A DNA stretch of 64,000 bases from Crossaster papposus (GCA_037893245.1 JBAIAA010000261.1:2604001-2668000); one strand, 5' to 3'; positions 11,794 to 24,535 are shown, counted from the stretch's first letter. The notes: generated by a model from the letters alone, not told the origin. Program-made: numbers and translations.

Positions 11794-12013
11794 TTAACCA
11801 GTTCGTGCCGGAGGACGTATATACACGCAACGTTTTCCCCAGATTAAAAATGGATGACACATAAACACGTCACGAGCAAGGACAAAAATGTCTGTCAGCA
11901 GCGAGCAAGGCCGAAAAAGTGTGGGTGTGCTTCCTGGTACCATCGGCCTGAACCTGCCCCAGATCGCGCCTCAGCTCGGTGATGTTAAAATAATCTCGCT
12001 GAGAACTGGTTAA
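11794..12013. mobile_element. MITE, TTAACCAGTTCGCGCC family
   Basis: It begins TTAACCAGTTCGTGCCGG and ends GAGAACTGGTTAA. The interior is in the opposite orientation to the copies at 21922, 25959 and 37948. Confidence 0.75.
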
Positions 12014-12818
12014 AAGTAGTGGTTGGATTTAAAACATTTTTATAAGAAAATTTGTTACAATAACAAATAAAAAAAAATCATCTTTATTGATTGTTTTTAC
12101 ATACAAGACATTAATGACAATAATCTGTGATAACTACACTTCCTAAAAATACAATGTTCAGAAAAACGACTTGGTCACGATTTTCACCCATGCGTTTACT
12201 TCAACGACCGATTGCGTAAAACAGCCCCAGCGACTTATTCCTGATTACGATGGAGCGGGTCACATATGCTATAAAAGCATGTAACATGAATACTCATATT
12301 CTCTTTATTCGTAACCAATCAAAATGCCTAAATAAATATTCATATGTTCTTGTTTCTTAGCCAATCAGTGTGGTCGGTCCAAATTTGGTAGCAAGCCCCA
12401 TGTCTTGTGCACAACGAAAATCACAGATGGTTCAAGTCAGTAACTTGGGATCAAGCACAGAACGTTCCCATTATACAACTCGCTACATGTAGTGTCGGAT
12501 ATAGTGTCAGTTGCGGCAGTGCAGGCGGACTAACAACCAATTACCGACTTGATTTAAAGTCTTCATGATTGCGAGCTGAATAAGAACTTTCGGTGAAATC
12601 AAATAATTGTTATTCGGTTTGAAAAAAGAAAGCATAACCCTCAAATTTCTTCCACCACTGTTTAAAAGAGTGTGATTTCTTAACTTTGGTTGGGAAGGGA
12701 GGGGGGGTATTTTGTCTCCTCAGGACAGACGATTGCGACAGACGAATGGCTCACACGGGATTGGGAATTTGCCACATCTTTTAGTTTTGTGGTCTTACCT
12801 GTTTTTGTTTTTCCTCAG

Positions 12819-12938
12819 AACCATGTGATGTCAACCCTTGTATGAATAGCGGTGATTGTGAAGTCGATTCCACATCAGACATTGGCTACATCTGTACATG
12901 TGTTGAAGGATACAGCGGCCCCCAGTGTGGAACGATAG
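12819..12938 (+). CDS. Exon: Notch-type EGF domain
   Basis: Phase 1-1 exon with acceptor TCCTCAG and donor GTAAAC. It starts EPCDVNPCMNSGDC and ends CTCVEGYSGPQC. The spacing matches the previous exon, so the two probably arose by duplication. Confidence 0.92.
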
Positions 12939-13114
12939 GTAAACAATTATACTATGTGGCCCGAGACCTAGGCAGGAGTTTTGAGAATTTTTTTTACAAA
13001 AGCAGAGCAGACACGAACTGTATAATGCTGCATTTTAATCACATCGTGTTTCTCGTGTTCAGTACTGTGAAGTACTTCCATTTTACGATTGGGTTAATCT
13101 GCAAATTTGTATTC

Positions 13115-13375
13115 CTGTGGAGACATCTTTTTGTTTTCGTGTACAACATTTTTGAATTATCTTCAAAATGCTACAATTTCAACCATGGTTAATTTTCGGG
13201 GTTGAAATTTGGACCAAATATACCTTATATTATACCCTGAACCAAACACGCTATTTTTTTTTAGTAAAAATCTATTTTGTGGAAACCTTGTGGAGACCTA
13301 TTCATCTATAGAAACATACCCAGTGGAGACCTTTTTATTCCCATTGTCCCCATTGTGTTCAGGTCTCAAAAAGGA
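13115..13375 (-). mobile_element. MITE with GTGGAGACCT ends, copy 1
   Basis: In reverse it carries GACCTGAACACAATGGGGAC and GGTATATTTC-like parts shared with copies at about 18411-18745 and 39365-39640. It is intronic with no coding capacity. Confidence 0.6.
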
Positions 13376-13775
13376 TACCAAATTTGGAAACAATGCTACT
13401 CACCAACACGTGAATGTGTATAAACACCTTCCATCATGGAACTCCTATTGTTCCTCTATTGTTTGTACTTTTTGTCCTATTGTCCTCTGTTGTTCTACGT
13501 CCACTATTTGAACGCACGTGCACAGTTGTGTGTGTGTGTTGAAGGATGTTACCGGACAAACTAGTATGTGAACCACACGCGTGCATACTCCATTCGTTTG
13601 TCAACTCAAGAAGAAAATTCCGCCTCCAGTTCACCAGTGAATTCTAGTTACCAGGCAGTAAGAACACTATAAAACGACTATGCTAAGGAACTTGTGAACA
13701 CGGAAAACATGACGTGATTAGAACGCAACATAAGACTCTACTATTGGATCTTCTTCTTTTTTTAATGCTCCTCAG

Positions 13776-13895
13776 CACCTTGCCAAATGGGCAATGAATG
13801 TGCAGCCGGAGCAACTTGTATCAACGATCTTACCAATTCCCGAGGATACACCTGCAGCTGTGCTGATGGATTCATGGGAGTCAACTGTGATATAG
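13776..13895 (+). CDS. Exon: Notch-type EGF domain
   Basis: Phase 1-1 exon with acceptor CTCAG and donor GTAAAA. It encodes CQMGNECAAGATC and CSCADGFMGVNC. It is the third and last of the longer Notch-type EGF exons before the array of small modules. Confidence 0.9.
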   Translation, partial: HLAKWAMNVQPEQLVSTILPIPEDTPAAVLMDSWESTVI

Positions 13896-14430
13896 GTAAA
13901 AACATTGAATGTTATTCTTGGAGAAAGAATCATGTTTTACATCGTTTTGTTTTGGGTTTTTAATATTATTGAAAACTTCAATTTGTCGATGGGGTTCAAA
14001 GTATGTCTAACAGTTGCTTTGCTGTGATTTTTAGGAATGGATGGATTTGGGACGGGTATATTAAAATACTAGTCAACTGTATAATGTTTTTGTTCATATA
14101 TGCCGAGTAGAAAAACTAGAAAAAATACTGTTCTTGTAGTCTGGTTTCTGACCCAACCTCCGACGAAAAACAGGGCAATTAGCCAGTTCTTGTCATAAGA
14201 AGTGTGTCTACACGCTAAAGTTCCAGTATATTTAAAATAATCCCGGAGTGAACTGGTTAATAGAATTTAGGGCATCATGAGGTCAGGGAACCAGACTAGC
14301 TGTTGTGCACCTGTTCACGGATGTGTGACCGCGTAAAAACAAACTGTGCACTATTAACTATACAGTTCCTGGAAATTTTTTTTTAGACAGGAATATAAAA
14401 TGAGCGCTTGAATACGTGCTTTCATTTCAG

Positions 14431-14523
14431 CTTGTACGCTTGTGTGTGCCAATGGCGGAACCCGTGATCTTCCAACATGCACATGTACATGCACCGACAA
14501 TTGGAGTGGATTGAGCTGTGCAG
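14431..14523 (+). CDS. Exon: small EGF-like module 1
   Basis: 93-bp phase 1-1 exon. The cysteine spacing is C-x3-C-x9-C-x-C-x-C-x8-C with a Trp and Gly in the last loop (NWSGLSC). The C-x-C-x-C core differs from canonical EGF spacing. It is the first of nine such exons. Confidence 0.88.
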
Positions 14524-14665
14524 GTTAGCTTAACAAAACCATAAGCAATGTACTGCCCCCACCTGGGCACCCACAAATCCCCACCACTGTATGGCTTAAT
14601 TGTTTACAGTTAAATACAATGTAGTACAGGTGTTAATGGGTTGAATGTTGTGTTCTTGACACTAG

Positions 14666-14758
14666 ATTGCACTCTGGACTGCATGAATGATGGTAATCTG
14701 AACCAGGAAACATGTCAGTGCACGTGTGCAAACAATTGGATAGGAACGACCTGTACTG
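14666..14758 (+). CDS. Exon: small EGF-like module 2
   Basis: 93-bp phase 1-1 exon with donor GTAATT. It encodes CTLDCMNDGNLNQETC followed by C-x-C and NWIGTTC. The intron before it is only about 140 bp, the shortest in the gene. Confidence 0.88.
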
Positions 14759-14960
14759 GTAATTACATCGATTACGACTTCTTTTATGTCACTGTGTTTG
14801 TACAAGCACTTTGCTTCCAAATTGCATGGAGATAGATGAGATTTGTAGGTTTGCAGATTAACTGTCTAAAACGTTGAGTTCCCTCTGGTGCTTTTCAGAC
14901 CCACACACAACTCACAAACGAGAATTACCACATGGTGCTACTGCAAACAACTTATCTTAT

Positions 14961-15660
14961 AGTTTCCTAATAAATTGAAATTAATGCATGCATGCGCATT
15001 AATAGGCCGAGAGGCAAGAAGCGAAATTGGTACATGGTCCAACAAGTTTTGTCATTTTTTTCACAATTTTTTTCAGGATTCGTCCCATTTGTTCTCGTGA
15101 AAAGTCCCAAAAATCATCATAGGGGGGTACAACAATTAAAATTAACAAAATGATTTCGTCCCGTGTGCACGAGGTTGGGGGAAATCAGCAGGGCTCTTTT
15201 CTCCACGAGTCAAATAAAATACTGTTTCAGGGTAACATCCACCACATAGCGGCAAGAATTGCGGGTCTTGAATCGCGGCGTGAATCTCACTGTAATTGCC
15301 AGCACAAGCTGTGATTCACGATTCGATTCTGTGCCTGTGATTATGCCTGCAATGTAGTGGATGGTACCTCGGAAAAGTCACACTATTTTATTTTACTCAT
15401 GGGGCCCCGGGGAAAAGAGCCCTGCAGATTTCTCTCGACCTCGTCCGCAAAGGACGAAATTAAGTTTTTATTTTGTACCCCAAAAAACCTACTTTAGACC
15501 ATGTAATACCTACGAAGATTTCAGGGATTTTTCCAAAAACAAATGGGACAAATTCTGGAGAAATTGAGAGAAATGGACCCCTGTACGTTTTCAATGGGTC
15601 GATTGTGCTTTTTGCTTATTTATGCGCATGCGTGCATTAATTTGGATTTATTAGGAAACT
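14961..15660. mobile_element. 700-bp TIR element (AGTTTCCTAATAAAT ends)
   Basis: The left end AGTTTCCTAATAAATTGAAA with GCATGCATGCGCATTAATA is inverted at the right end with few mismatches, giving arms of about 42 bp. No transposase frame is recognisable. It is intronic. Confidence 0.75.
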
Positions 15661-15893
15661 GGTCTATTCATGGAGGTACAATTATAATTGAAGGTATAAT
15701 TAAATAATTTGCCGAACAATATAAAAAAAGGATATTCACCAATAAGCATTTGTCTCCTGTTGGTGACAAAGACTTGATAAACGGGTGTTAACATACACTC
15801 TCTGAAAGTAATTTAATTTGTATATTTCAGAAAACGAAGCAATAATTTCTGTACCACATATTATGGACACTAATTTTGACATTTTTTTTAAAG

Positions 15894-15962
15894 ATTGTAG
15901 CTTAACTAACAGTAGCTGTACAGAAGGAGAGCAACTGTTCAGTAGTGCTTGTCAATGTTCAG
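15894..15962 (+). CDS. Exon: truncated small EGF-like module 3
   Basis: Only 69 bp, phase 1-1, with a good GTAGGT donor and acceptor TTTAAAG. It encodes CSLTNSSC and SSACQCS, with four cysteines instead of six and no Trp-Gly tail. It looks like a shortened relative of the neighbouring modules. Being symmetric, it can be included or skipped without a frame change. Confidence 0.65.
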
Positions 15963-16168
15963 GTAGGTAATTATGAAAATATCAGTACTTTTAAAAATGA
16001 ACCACCTTTTTTTATATAAAAAAGACAAGAATCATACATATCAGTTCAACGTGCCATTATTTTCTAATTGACTGTTTGTCTGGGAACTGGGGGGGGGGGA
16101 ATGAAAATTTCTTAGTGAAAATGCCCCCCCCCCACCTCCCAATGCATGTTCCCCAGAGTGCCACCACT

Positions 16169-16345
16169 GGGCATTTACAGGTTTATGGTTCTGACTAGTG
16201 CCCTCTGAACAAAGATATTGACAAATTTGGGGAACCGCCAACATAGGGCTGGATAGCTTATAGACCCAGAATGTCAATCTGGTTTTGGAGGTCGCTGGTT
16301 CAAGCCCTACTCCATTTAATTTCATTGTTCAATTCTTCCAAAAAA
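16169..16345 (+). mobile_element. tRNA-like SINE copy
   Basis: GAACCGCCAACATAGGGCTGG, an A-box-like TGGATAGCTTA and a B-box-like GGTTCAAGCCC are followed by AATTTCATTGTTCAATTC. This matches the family seen at 9117. The stems do not support a functional tRNA. Confidence 0.45.
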
Positions 16346-16941
16346 ATATCTATAAAAAGCAAAGCAATTTGCAATCGAGCAAAATGAGTCAGATAATTTT
16401 GATTTAGATACTGATTAGGAGATATCAGGCCAGAATATGTGCTGGGGTTAAAATTTTAATATTGGGTCTTTTATAATATTTCACACAGTGAAAAACAAAA
16501 ATCTTAAATTCAAAAGAGAACAGGTAAAAAAATGTAAATGTTCAACCCTGAGTTCAATCATTGCCCAAAAGTGCGAAGTTAATTGATGCAGTGTTTTTCT
16601 TCATGTATTGTTCTATTTACATGCCAAGTTTCATTGCTGTATCTAGCACCAAGGTTACCATTGCTATGAAAGGACTTTGTTCTGCCGTGTATCAAAAGTG
16701 TGCTTTTCAACGACTCAATTGAATACTAAACCCGATTTTCTCTCTTGTCTTCTTTTTAATGTGTCGTTACTCAAATTGTTGTAACTTTTGAATCAAAAGT
16801 CGTGTCGAATTGGGGTTTTTACCAAATTATAAAAGAAAGTACAAGAAACTGATCGTTGTCGACTTGAGACTTATTTTGTTTGATCGCATAACATTTATGG
16901 AATTAACTTGTATACACTTATATTTTTATTGTGCGTGACAG

Positions 16942-17034
16942 CTTGCCCTTCCCCCTGTTTCAATAACGGAGTGCAAGATCAAGAAACTTGCTTGTGTACA
17001 TGTGACCAGAACTGGACGGGGAGTGACTGTACTG
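16942..17034 (+). CDS. Exon: small EGF-like module 4
   Basis: 93-bp phase 1-1 exon starting ACPSPCFNNG and ending NWTGSDCT, with the C-x-C-x-C core. The donor GTAATT is identical to that of module 2. Confidence 0.9.
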
Positions 17035-17272
17035 GTAATTATAAGGATTTTTACCATGTGTTACGTTGGTCTGTTGAGTTGGAAATCTTTTCTCTCTATG
17101 TATGTATTCAGTTGCACCACACAATGCATACATGGAATTTCAAAACCATAGTGCATTATCTTTGGATATGCCAAGCTCTCGCGCTTTCTCTCGGAGAGGG
17201 GACTTCCGAGTAAAAACCCCTTCACCAGTTCTCATTTTGGCAAAAGTAATCCTATCCAGAATGCATGCTCTT

Positions 17273-17481
17273 TTAACCAGTTCGCGCCGGGATTATTTTA
17301 ACATTTCCGAGCCTAGGCGCGGAAATTATTTTTAACGAAACTCAATGCGAGGCGGATTCAAGCCGATGGTACCGGGAACCACACCCACGCATTTCCGGCC
17401 TTGCTCGCTGCTGTCATCCAACATTGCGTGATCCGTTATGAATCTCTGAAAAATTTTGCTTAAAAAACAAAAACTGGTTAA
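17273..17481. mobile_element. MITE, TTAACCAGTTCGCGCC family
   Basis: It begins TTAACCAGTTCGCGCCGGG and ends AAACTGGTTAA. The interior GGATTATTTTTAACGAAACT and GCATTTCCGGCCTTGCTCGC blocks match the copies at 21922 and 37948. Confidence 0.8.
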
Positions 17482-17706
17482 AAACTGTCAACAAGTCTAA
17501 ATTTAGCATTTCTTTTTTTACAAAAGGAGTTAATTTTCACAATCCCACTGCTCTAGCCATTGCAACTATAATGATAATAAAGCCTCAAATAATTACTTGG
17601 CCAAATTATCATCTTTGTCAGGAGAATTGAGTAATTGTTACATTATAAGATGCCTACAGAAACAAATGTGCAAATTGGTGTTGACTCTAAGCCAACTTTG
17701 TTGCCT

Positions 17707-17961
17707 CTTAATCAGTTCACGTTGATGCCATGTATACATGCAAAGTTTTTCCTGGGAATCAAAACAGATGACGGATAAACACGTCATGAGCAAGACCACA
17801 AATATTTGTCAGTGACCGGCTCGCAGCGAGCAAGGCCTGAAATATCAGGGTGTGCTACCTACACGTGCTGTCCTAAACCTGTTTCGGATTGAGGGCCATG
17901 AAAATAATTACCCGTGCCTGGGCCATGTCAACGTCCAAATAATTCCGGCACGAACTGGTTG
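17707..17961. mobile_element. MITE, same family, opposite orientation
   Basis: It begins TTAATCAGTTCACGTTG and ends CCGGCACGAACTGGTT. The interior includes GATAAACACGTCATGAGCAAG and GCTCGCAGCGAGCAAGGCC. Confidence 0.75.
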
Positions 17962-18143
17962 ACAGATTATATTCAGAAAGCCCCTCGTCTTTTCAATTCT
18001 CTGAATTTCTTTTTCTTCTTCTTATCATTAACAATCATGTTGAGGTGCATCTAGTATTTGAGATTTCTTGGCAAATTAAAATGTTGACTGACATTGGTGG
18101 GATCTTCAAAGTGCTCAAATCTGTTGTCTGTTTTGTTTTACAG

Positions 18144-18233
18144 ATTGTCAGTTAGCATGTGTGAATGGTCAGCTTAATAATCAGACCTGTGATTGTACAT
18201 GCACAGGCAGCTGGATGGGAACAACTTGCTCTG
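18144..18233 (+). CDS. Exon: small EGF-like module 5
   Basis: 90-bp phase 1-1 exon with acceptor TTTTACAG and donor GTAAGT. It encodes CQLACVNGQLNNQTC, then C-x-C and SWMGTTCS. Confidence 0.9.
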
Positions 18234-18410
18234 GTAAGTGTTGTTCCCTTTTTCAAAAATGTCCTATTGTTGTCTATCTGTTTTGTGTGGTTGCAAATTT
18301 CGAATAGTAGTCCATCATCTCCATTTAGTTACATTTGTTCACGATGTCGCACACCTTGATGACCTAGGTGCAGTGATCTTGCAACATTGAACATGTTGTT
18401 TCTTGTTTCT

Positions 18411-18745
18411 GTGGAGACCTGAACACAATGGGGACAATGGGAGTCAAAAGGTCCCCACTGGGTATATTTCTATAAATAGGTCTCCAGGAGGTTTTCACAA
18501 AATAGATTCATGGATTTTACTCAAAAACTAGGGGTAGTGTTTGGGTTAGGGTTAGGTTTTTGGTTTATAGGGTATAGTATAAGGTGTATTTGGTCCAAAT
18601 TTGGTTAGGGTATAGTATAAGGTGTATTTGGTCCAAATTACAACCCAGACAATTAACCGTGGTTGAAATAGGAGCATTTTGAAGAGACTTTTTGACAGTT
18701 CACAAATGTTGTACACGAGAAAAACTAGAGATGTCTCCACGGAGA
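18411..18745 (+). mobile_element. MITE with GTGGAGACCT ends, copy 2
   Basis: It begins CTGTGGAGACCTGAACAC and ends GATGTCTCCACGGAG. It includes a short run resembling GGTTAGGGTTAGG, part of the element and not a telomere. Related copies lie at 13115-13375 and about 39365-39640. Confidence 0.65.
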
Positions 18746-19409
18746 TACAAATTTGTGAATGTGGGATCTTTGTCGGTGTAAGATTTTGAGTAGACAGAAA
18801 AATGTTTGACACGATCTGCGCAATCAGTCGATTGTGCTGCACTTTTGGCGAGTTGTCCTGTCGTAGGGATGCACAAACGCATTTGAATAAATGACCGAGT
18901 GACAGTGCAGATCCACTGATTGCACCCAATGAATACAAATACAATGCCGTGTCCGAAATGGGCTTCCAGAGCTATGGCTATTGTCAGCATTTTTCCACGT
19001 AGTTGTAATAGGCACACAGTACACCGGATAGGCAATAGCCCTAGACAGTAGTTTCAGATGTGGCCTAAATCTGAACAAATCTGGAAGTTCAAACGAGTTG
19101 TAAAGTGCAGCCAGTGGTAGTTGGCTGTGAATTAAGGTACTGTTTGCTGCTTTGCACTGGAGTTTTCACGGCTATACTTGTTTCTCTAGAAAAGTCCAAC
19201 ATAGACTTAAACACTAAATGATCCTGTGCTATACCATATTTATAAGTCATTTAACCTTAATACTTAATACTTCAAGTTACTACTTTCAAAGTAAACTGTA
19301 GTATGCACTACTCTTACTACTGGCCAATGATAATTGTGTCGTATACTGTAGTACAGTATACTGTACCCCAAATGAATGCCAAGAACGTTAGGGTCAATCC
19401 CAGGGACTT

Positions 19410-19770
19410 TTAAAAGGAAAGTATACCTTTTTGCAACTATCCAAAAAATTACCAGCCATATGATTGTTCAAAAGTTTTCTTGATATCAAGATATTATTGA
19501 CTCTAAACCTCTGTGAAATTATTTCTTCTGGCATGTTGTCATTCCGAAGAAAATAACAAAAAGGTCAAAAAATTCGTCTTTGAGATGCATTTTAGGAATT
19601 TTACATGAGTAGTTAGTTCAAAATCTAAATCTCAGAATACTATTTTCTAAGAATATACAGCTAAAACTTTGTTGTGTTAGTTGTCAAGCACCATTCTTTA
19701 CATTTTGAGAACTTTTGCTGCCTTAAATAATAAAAAACACAATAATTGACAAATGGTATACTAAAAAAAT
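19410..19770 (+). mobile_element. R1 MITE copy
   Basis: It runs from GGAAAGTATACCTTTTTGCA to AATTGACAAATGGTATACT, which are inverted at their outer parts. Internal blocks match the other R1 copies. Confidence 0.7.
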
Positions 19771-19840
19771 TAAATAAAAAGGCAAGAAACATTTGAGTGC
19801 AAGCTGGTATGAAAGTAATGAATATGAACTTTGTTCACAG

Positions 19841-19930
19841 AGTGTCAGTTGAACTGTGCAAACGGGAACCTGAATAGTGAGACATGTCAGTGTTCATGTG
19901 CAGGTAGCTGGAGCGGAACGACCTGTTCTG
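19841..19930 (+). CDS. Exon: small EGF-like module 6
   Basis: 90-bp phase 1-1 exon with acceptor TTCACAG and donor GTGAGT. It encodes CQLNCANGNLNSETC and SWSGTTCS. It is very similar to module 5, suggesting a local exon duplication. Confidence 0.9.
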
Positions 19931-20779
19931 GTGAGTGTTATTCTCATTATTGTAGACAGAGGGTCAGCTTTGCCAGAAAAATGTGTTGATTCTGCCACAA
20001 GTCAAACTGGCGTGGGGCCAATTTTACGAAGCTTCTAAGCCCCCAAAAATTTGCTTAGCACAAAAAGTCTTGCTAAGAAAGAACAGGTTTATACCAGCCA
20101 GAACACCAAGTGCTTTTCATGCTAAGCAAAAATCAGGTTTACATCACCTGGACATTTTGTTTTGTAACCCTGCTTTTGCCGAAGATGAATTTTCATGCTA
20201 AGCATTTGTTGTGTGCTTGGCAGCTTTAAACAGATTGTTTTGGCGTGTTGGGTTGATCAGTTGTCTTTATACATGACCTGTCGCCACAAAATGAGCTTTT
20301 AAAATAAAAAAAACACCAAAAACAGGGTTTGAAAACGCTTAAAGTTTGAAAGATCTAATACTATTGCAATAATTTAAAATTGTCATCTTGCCCCAAAGTG
20401 CCTTACTTTGACATAACACATTACATATTTGTAAATGCCATTTTCTCAAGAATAAGTTTTACCATGGCACTTCAGGTAAGTTGATGTTCCATATTTTCGT
20501 AACTGAACTTAATACCCCTTTAACCCTAACTCCCTCACCATTGTTATTGAACAATACAATTCCTTCAAAATCCTCCAACTTCCTTTGTTGTGTAAGGAGT
20601 TAGGGTTAATGTACTGTTATATACTATTGGAAAGATCTTGTTGTCCAGAATCCAGAAATTGTAATATTTAAATTCTTTTAACTATTGAAAGGATGTCAGT
20701 GATCAATTTTAGGTAATCCCCATAAATAAGAAAATTTAACATGAAAATGGAATTCAACCCTTACCAAATATAAAGTTGT

Positions 20780-21240
20780 GTCACAAGTAGGGCTGGCGAT
20801 ATTATTTTTTTTGCGTAGTCAATTTTTTCCCTCACGATAAAATTGGCAAAAAATTAAGGCATGAAAAAAATGTCACCAAAGGTATGCTCAAACAGCTTTC
20901 GAACACCCTCAAAGCTTTCTGTAAGTACCGCCATGATCGTCCATCAAACACATTGCAGGGTACGTACTCCCCCCTCCCCCTCTCCCCCTCCACGATTTGG
21001 CGATAAAATTGGCACAAAATTAAGGCATGAAAAATATTAAGGCATAAAAAAAGTTTCGCGAAAGGTACGCTCAAACAGCTTTCGAACACCGCCAAAGTTA
21101 AACCGCATTGCGGCGTATCGCCGATATGGCGATAAAATTGGCAACAAATTAAGGCATGAAAAAAAATTCCCCAAATTAGGTACGCTCAAACAGCTTTCGA
21201 ACCCTGCCAAAGCTTTTTGTAAATACCGCCATGATCGTCC
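20780..21240. repeat. Tandem repeat with GATAAAATTGGCA...GGCATGAAAAA units
   Basis: Three related units near 20837, 21000 and 21130 share CGATAAAATTGGCA, AATTAAGGCATGAAAAA, and TACGCTCAAACAGCTTTCGA. The unit is roughly 130-160 bp. The reading frames found here on the minus strand are repeat artefacts. Confidence 0.65.
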
Positions 21241-21709
21241 ATCAAACACTTTGTCTTTTTACCCACATTCCCAGACACAATCCATGTTACTGCAGGGGCC
21301 GGTGTTGTATGAATCCTGGTCTTCTATTAAACCTGGTTTCTTTGTCATGATGTGGCACTCAGTCTCGCACGTGTTTGCGAGTATTGGTTACACTAAGACA
21401 TGCCAGGTCATCAGGCCACCTGCAGTCAGCTCAGGACCAGGCGCGCGTTGTGTTGGTAAATGCCATGCCACACCACGCATGGCCGGCTATCATTCATCAA
21501 GGCCAAAGGCGCATTGGGCACAATGACTGCTGGTTCCCTGCTTTAAAACACAAGTATCGCATTTTAAGGAAAATGCGAGTCACGAAAAAATCGCCGATTT
21601 CGAAAATGATATCGGCGATATGCCGATTTTTAAAAAAGTATTAATATGTTCGACTCGTGTACAATAGATACCTTTCATTCAGCAGATGTGGGTTTTTTTT
21701 TTCTTTCAG

Positions 21710-21805
21710 ACTGTTCACTTAATTCCTGTGAAAATGGCGCTACTTTGAATAGGGGAACATGTCAGTGTGAATGCAATGGAAACTGGATAGGAGTTACCTG
21801 CACTG
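21710..21805 (+). CDS. Exon: small EGF-like module 7
   Basis: 96-bp phase 1-1 exon with acceptor TTTCAG and donor GTGAGT. It encodes CSLNSCENGATLNRGTC, then C-x-C and NWIGVTCT. Confidence 0.9.
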
Positions 21806-21921
21806 GTGAGTACAGGACCAGTCATAGGCCATGGACACACACAGTACTATTGCCATATACTGGTTTCAAACATTCTTTAGCTAAACGAACTACCTCTTTG
21901 GCTCCCAAATTGTGTGTACAG

Positions 21922-22158
21922 TTAACCAGTTCGCGCCGGGATTATTTTAACATCACCAAGCCGAGGGGCGGGATTATTTTTAACTAAACTCGATCCAAAG
22001 CGGGTTCAGGCCGAATAGTGCCGGCAAGCACACCCACGCATTTCCGGCCTTGCTCGCTGCTGACAGACATTTTTGAACTTGGCGTGTTTATGCGTCACCC
22101 ATTTTGAATTTGGGGGAAACATTGCGTTTATATATGTCATCCAGCGTGAACTGGTTAA
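21922..22158. mobile_element. MITE, TTAACCAGTTCGCGCC family, near complete
   Basis: Both ends carry the TTAACCAGTTCGCGCC / GGCG(T)GAACTGGTTAA inverted repeat around about 237 bp. It is one of the best preserved copies, together with 25959-26208 and 37948-38189. Confidence 0.85.
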
Positions 22159-23530
22159 ACAAGGCATTGGCTGCAGAGTTGTAGTCGAGTACTTTCTGAA
22201 TACTTTGTTTACTACCATAAATTGAGCTGTTCGTTGCAAACAATTGAAAGTAGACAACAGTTAATGTTAGAGAAAAACATTACTTAGGTCTTTGAATACA
22301 TAAAATACTTTTTAATCCAAGTTTTGAGACAGAAGTACTTGAAAAGTGCCCAGTCGAGTATTTCTGAATGCTTTTGTCTTAAAAGCTTAATTCATACAAG
22401 ATTCTGATTTTCTAAAGTCTTTAATTTGTTTAGCAAAGTGTTTAGCAAAGTATTTACTGTCCAGTGTTTGTGTTATCCATACCAAAACATCTTAATATCT
22501 GTTAGTTTAGCTGGTACTCCGTAAAGTATTGACTTCAACTCTGATGGCAGCCACAAATTCAACCCATTGTGTTTATTATAACACGGGTTTACTGGATCAC
22601 ATCTCACGTGACCCACTTTGCTGAGAAAAAGTCTGTAAGGCCACCTCCTTTAAAAAAAAAAATAGTTTGTCATCCTAAATTATCTCCTAAATTATCTGTG
22701 TGTAGATGTATAGTGCCTGCCGTGTCATGTGATAATCATTAGATGTTACCCCTGCATACTACACTCTAAAAGACTTAAAAAGAAATAAATTATGACTGGA
22801 AGAAAAAGTGCCGATATGAAAATGACGAAATAGTGCTGTTTCGTTTTAGTTGACCTAAACCTGGGTGTATTGATGTTTATACAAAACCTGATAAAATCCT
22901 TAAAAATCTAATTTGTTGTATTATCAAATGTCATTAAATTAATCGCGACCACACTGTAAAAATAGTATAGTTCCGTTCCACAGAAAATAGAAGTTATGTT
23001 GCATGATGGTCACATTGTCGGCACGGTGCTGTGTAAATAATAAATATTTCATATTCGTGGAATAGAAAGAACAATTGCATGAAGTGGCTGATGTTATTCA
23101 ACACCTATCTGTCACCTCTATCTATCAACATCTATCTATAATTCTTACCATTGCACTCGTAATTATTCATTATTTCTATATTATACAACACCAAATTGAA
23201 TCCCCTTCATCTGATTGGTGGACTGGTGATCAATGCATAGTGCGGCCGCACTGCAAACAATTGCAGTTCTATTAATCTATTAATCGGTGAATAAAGCAGG
23301 TGTTGTATAAAGCAAACAATGAACGTTTCACGTTCATGCAATGGATAGAATAATTTCATTCGGTGACAGATGGTATGTTCAATTCTACTCGGCTTTGCCT
23401 CATTGAATATTACCTCATGAAATAATTCTTACCATTGCACTTATATAATATTCATTATTTAAACAAAAAATATATTGTGGAAGGGAACATAATTAACAGT
23501 AAAAAAAAAAAAAAAATGTTTGTATTGCAG
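22159..23530. other. Intron without recognised genes
   Basis: A/T-rich intronic sequence. No phased exon or complete mobile element was identified, apart from scattered AT-rich inverted motifs around 23060-23460. Confidence 0.5.
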
Positions 23531-23626
23531 AATGCAGCTTGATGGGTTGCATGAATGGTGGAACGCTCTCCCGTTCTACTTGTCAGTGTGCATGTGCCCA
23601 GAGCTGGACTGGAATTGACTGTTCAG
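23531..23626 (+). CDS. Exon: small EGF-like module 8
   Basis: 96-bp phase 1-1 exon with acceptor TTGCAG and donor GTATGA. It encodes CSLMGCMNGGTLSRSTC and SWTGIDCS. Confidence 0.9.
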
Positions 23627-24535
23627 GTATGAAAACAATTTGAACACTTTGTTCGTGATTTACAGCGAATTACAGCAAATGAAGCCTTGATATTGATTAC
23701 AACATATACGGCATAAATGCAAGTCGTTTCTGTTTTGGTCATATCCAGCATGGATGCGTATGTTACAGTTGGAAGTTTCAATTTCAGTGAATGATTGGGA
23801 AAAATAGCGTTAAACGGTTAGACATGCCATTTTTGTGCGAAAGAAAACCTTTTACATGTAATAACACGGTTCTGTTTTCAACAGTACATGGTCATATGCA
23901 GATTTAGCCACGTTGATTCTGGGATTGCAAGATCCATCCATTTTGAAAAAATTACAGCAAAATCAAATGGTGTATATTATCTTCAACTAGTCATTAATTG
24001 TATCTTGATTTGAATCCTGGAATGTTAATGCTTTGTAAAATGTGATTTTTGTGAACCAAATTATATAAGTCTCTAACTTTTTTTTCCCTCCGGCATGAAG
24101 GTTATGTTTTTGCCAAAGTGTTTTGTCTATTTGTTTGTGTGTCTGTCTGTTTGTTAGCAGTATTACGGAAAAACTACTTGAGTGATTTTAACGAATCTGG
24201 GTGGGTAGATAGCTTATGGGTAAAGGATGATTCCATTGAATTTTCAAATTGATCTGATTTCAGATATACTAGATCAGTAGTCTGGATCACTTTGAATGAT
24301 TTGTTAACGTTTAGAGATATAGCGTTTTGCGGTTGGGGGACATTTGCCGAATGAGGAGCTGTACTAACGTTGGGGTGCATTTTGGCGGAAGTCACTAAAA
24401 ACTACTCAGTGTAGCGGTTCTTGTTGTATTTTCACGGAAAACTTATGTACCTATAAACCCGTTTTTGTCTTCAACTTTGTTCTATGGTTAAAATAGCCCA
24501 TCAGAAAATTTGTCGAAGAAAAAGACAAATGTTAA

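Noticed and set aside
18541..18575. GGTTAGGGTTAGG resembling telomeric repeat
   Set aside because: Only two units, and it lies within a MITE family with other copies; no telomeric context.
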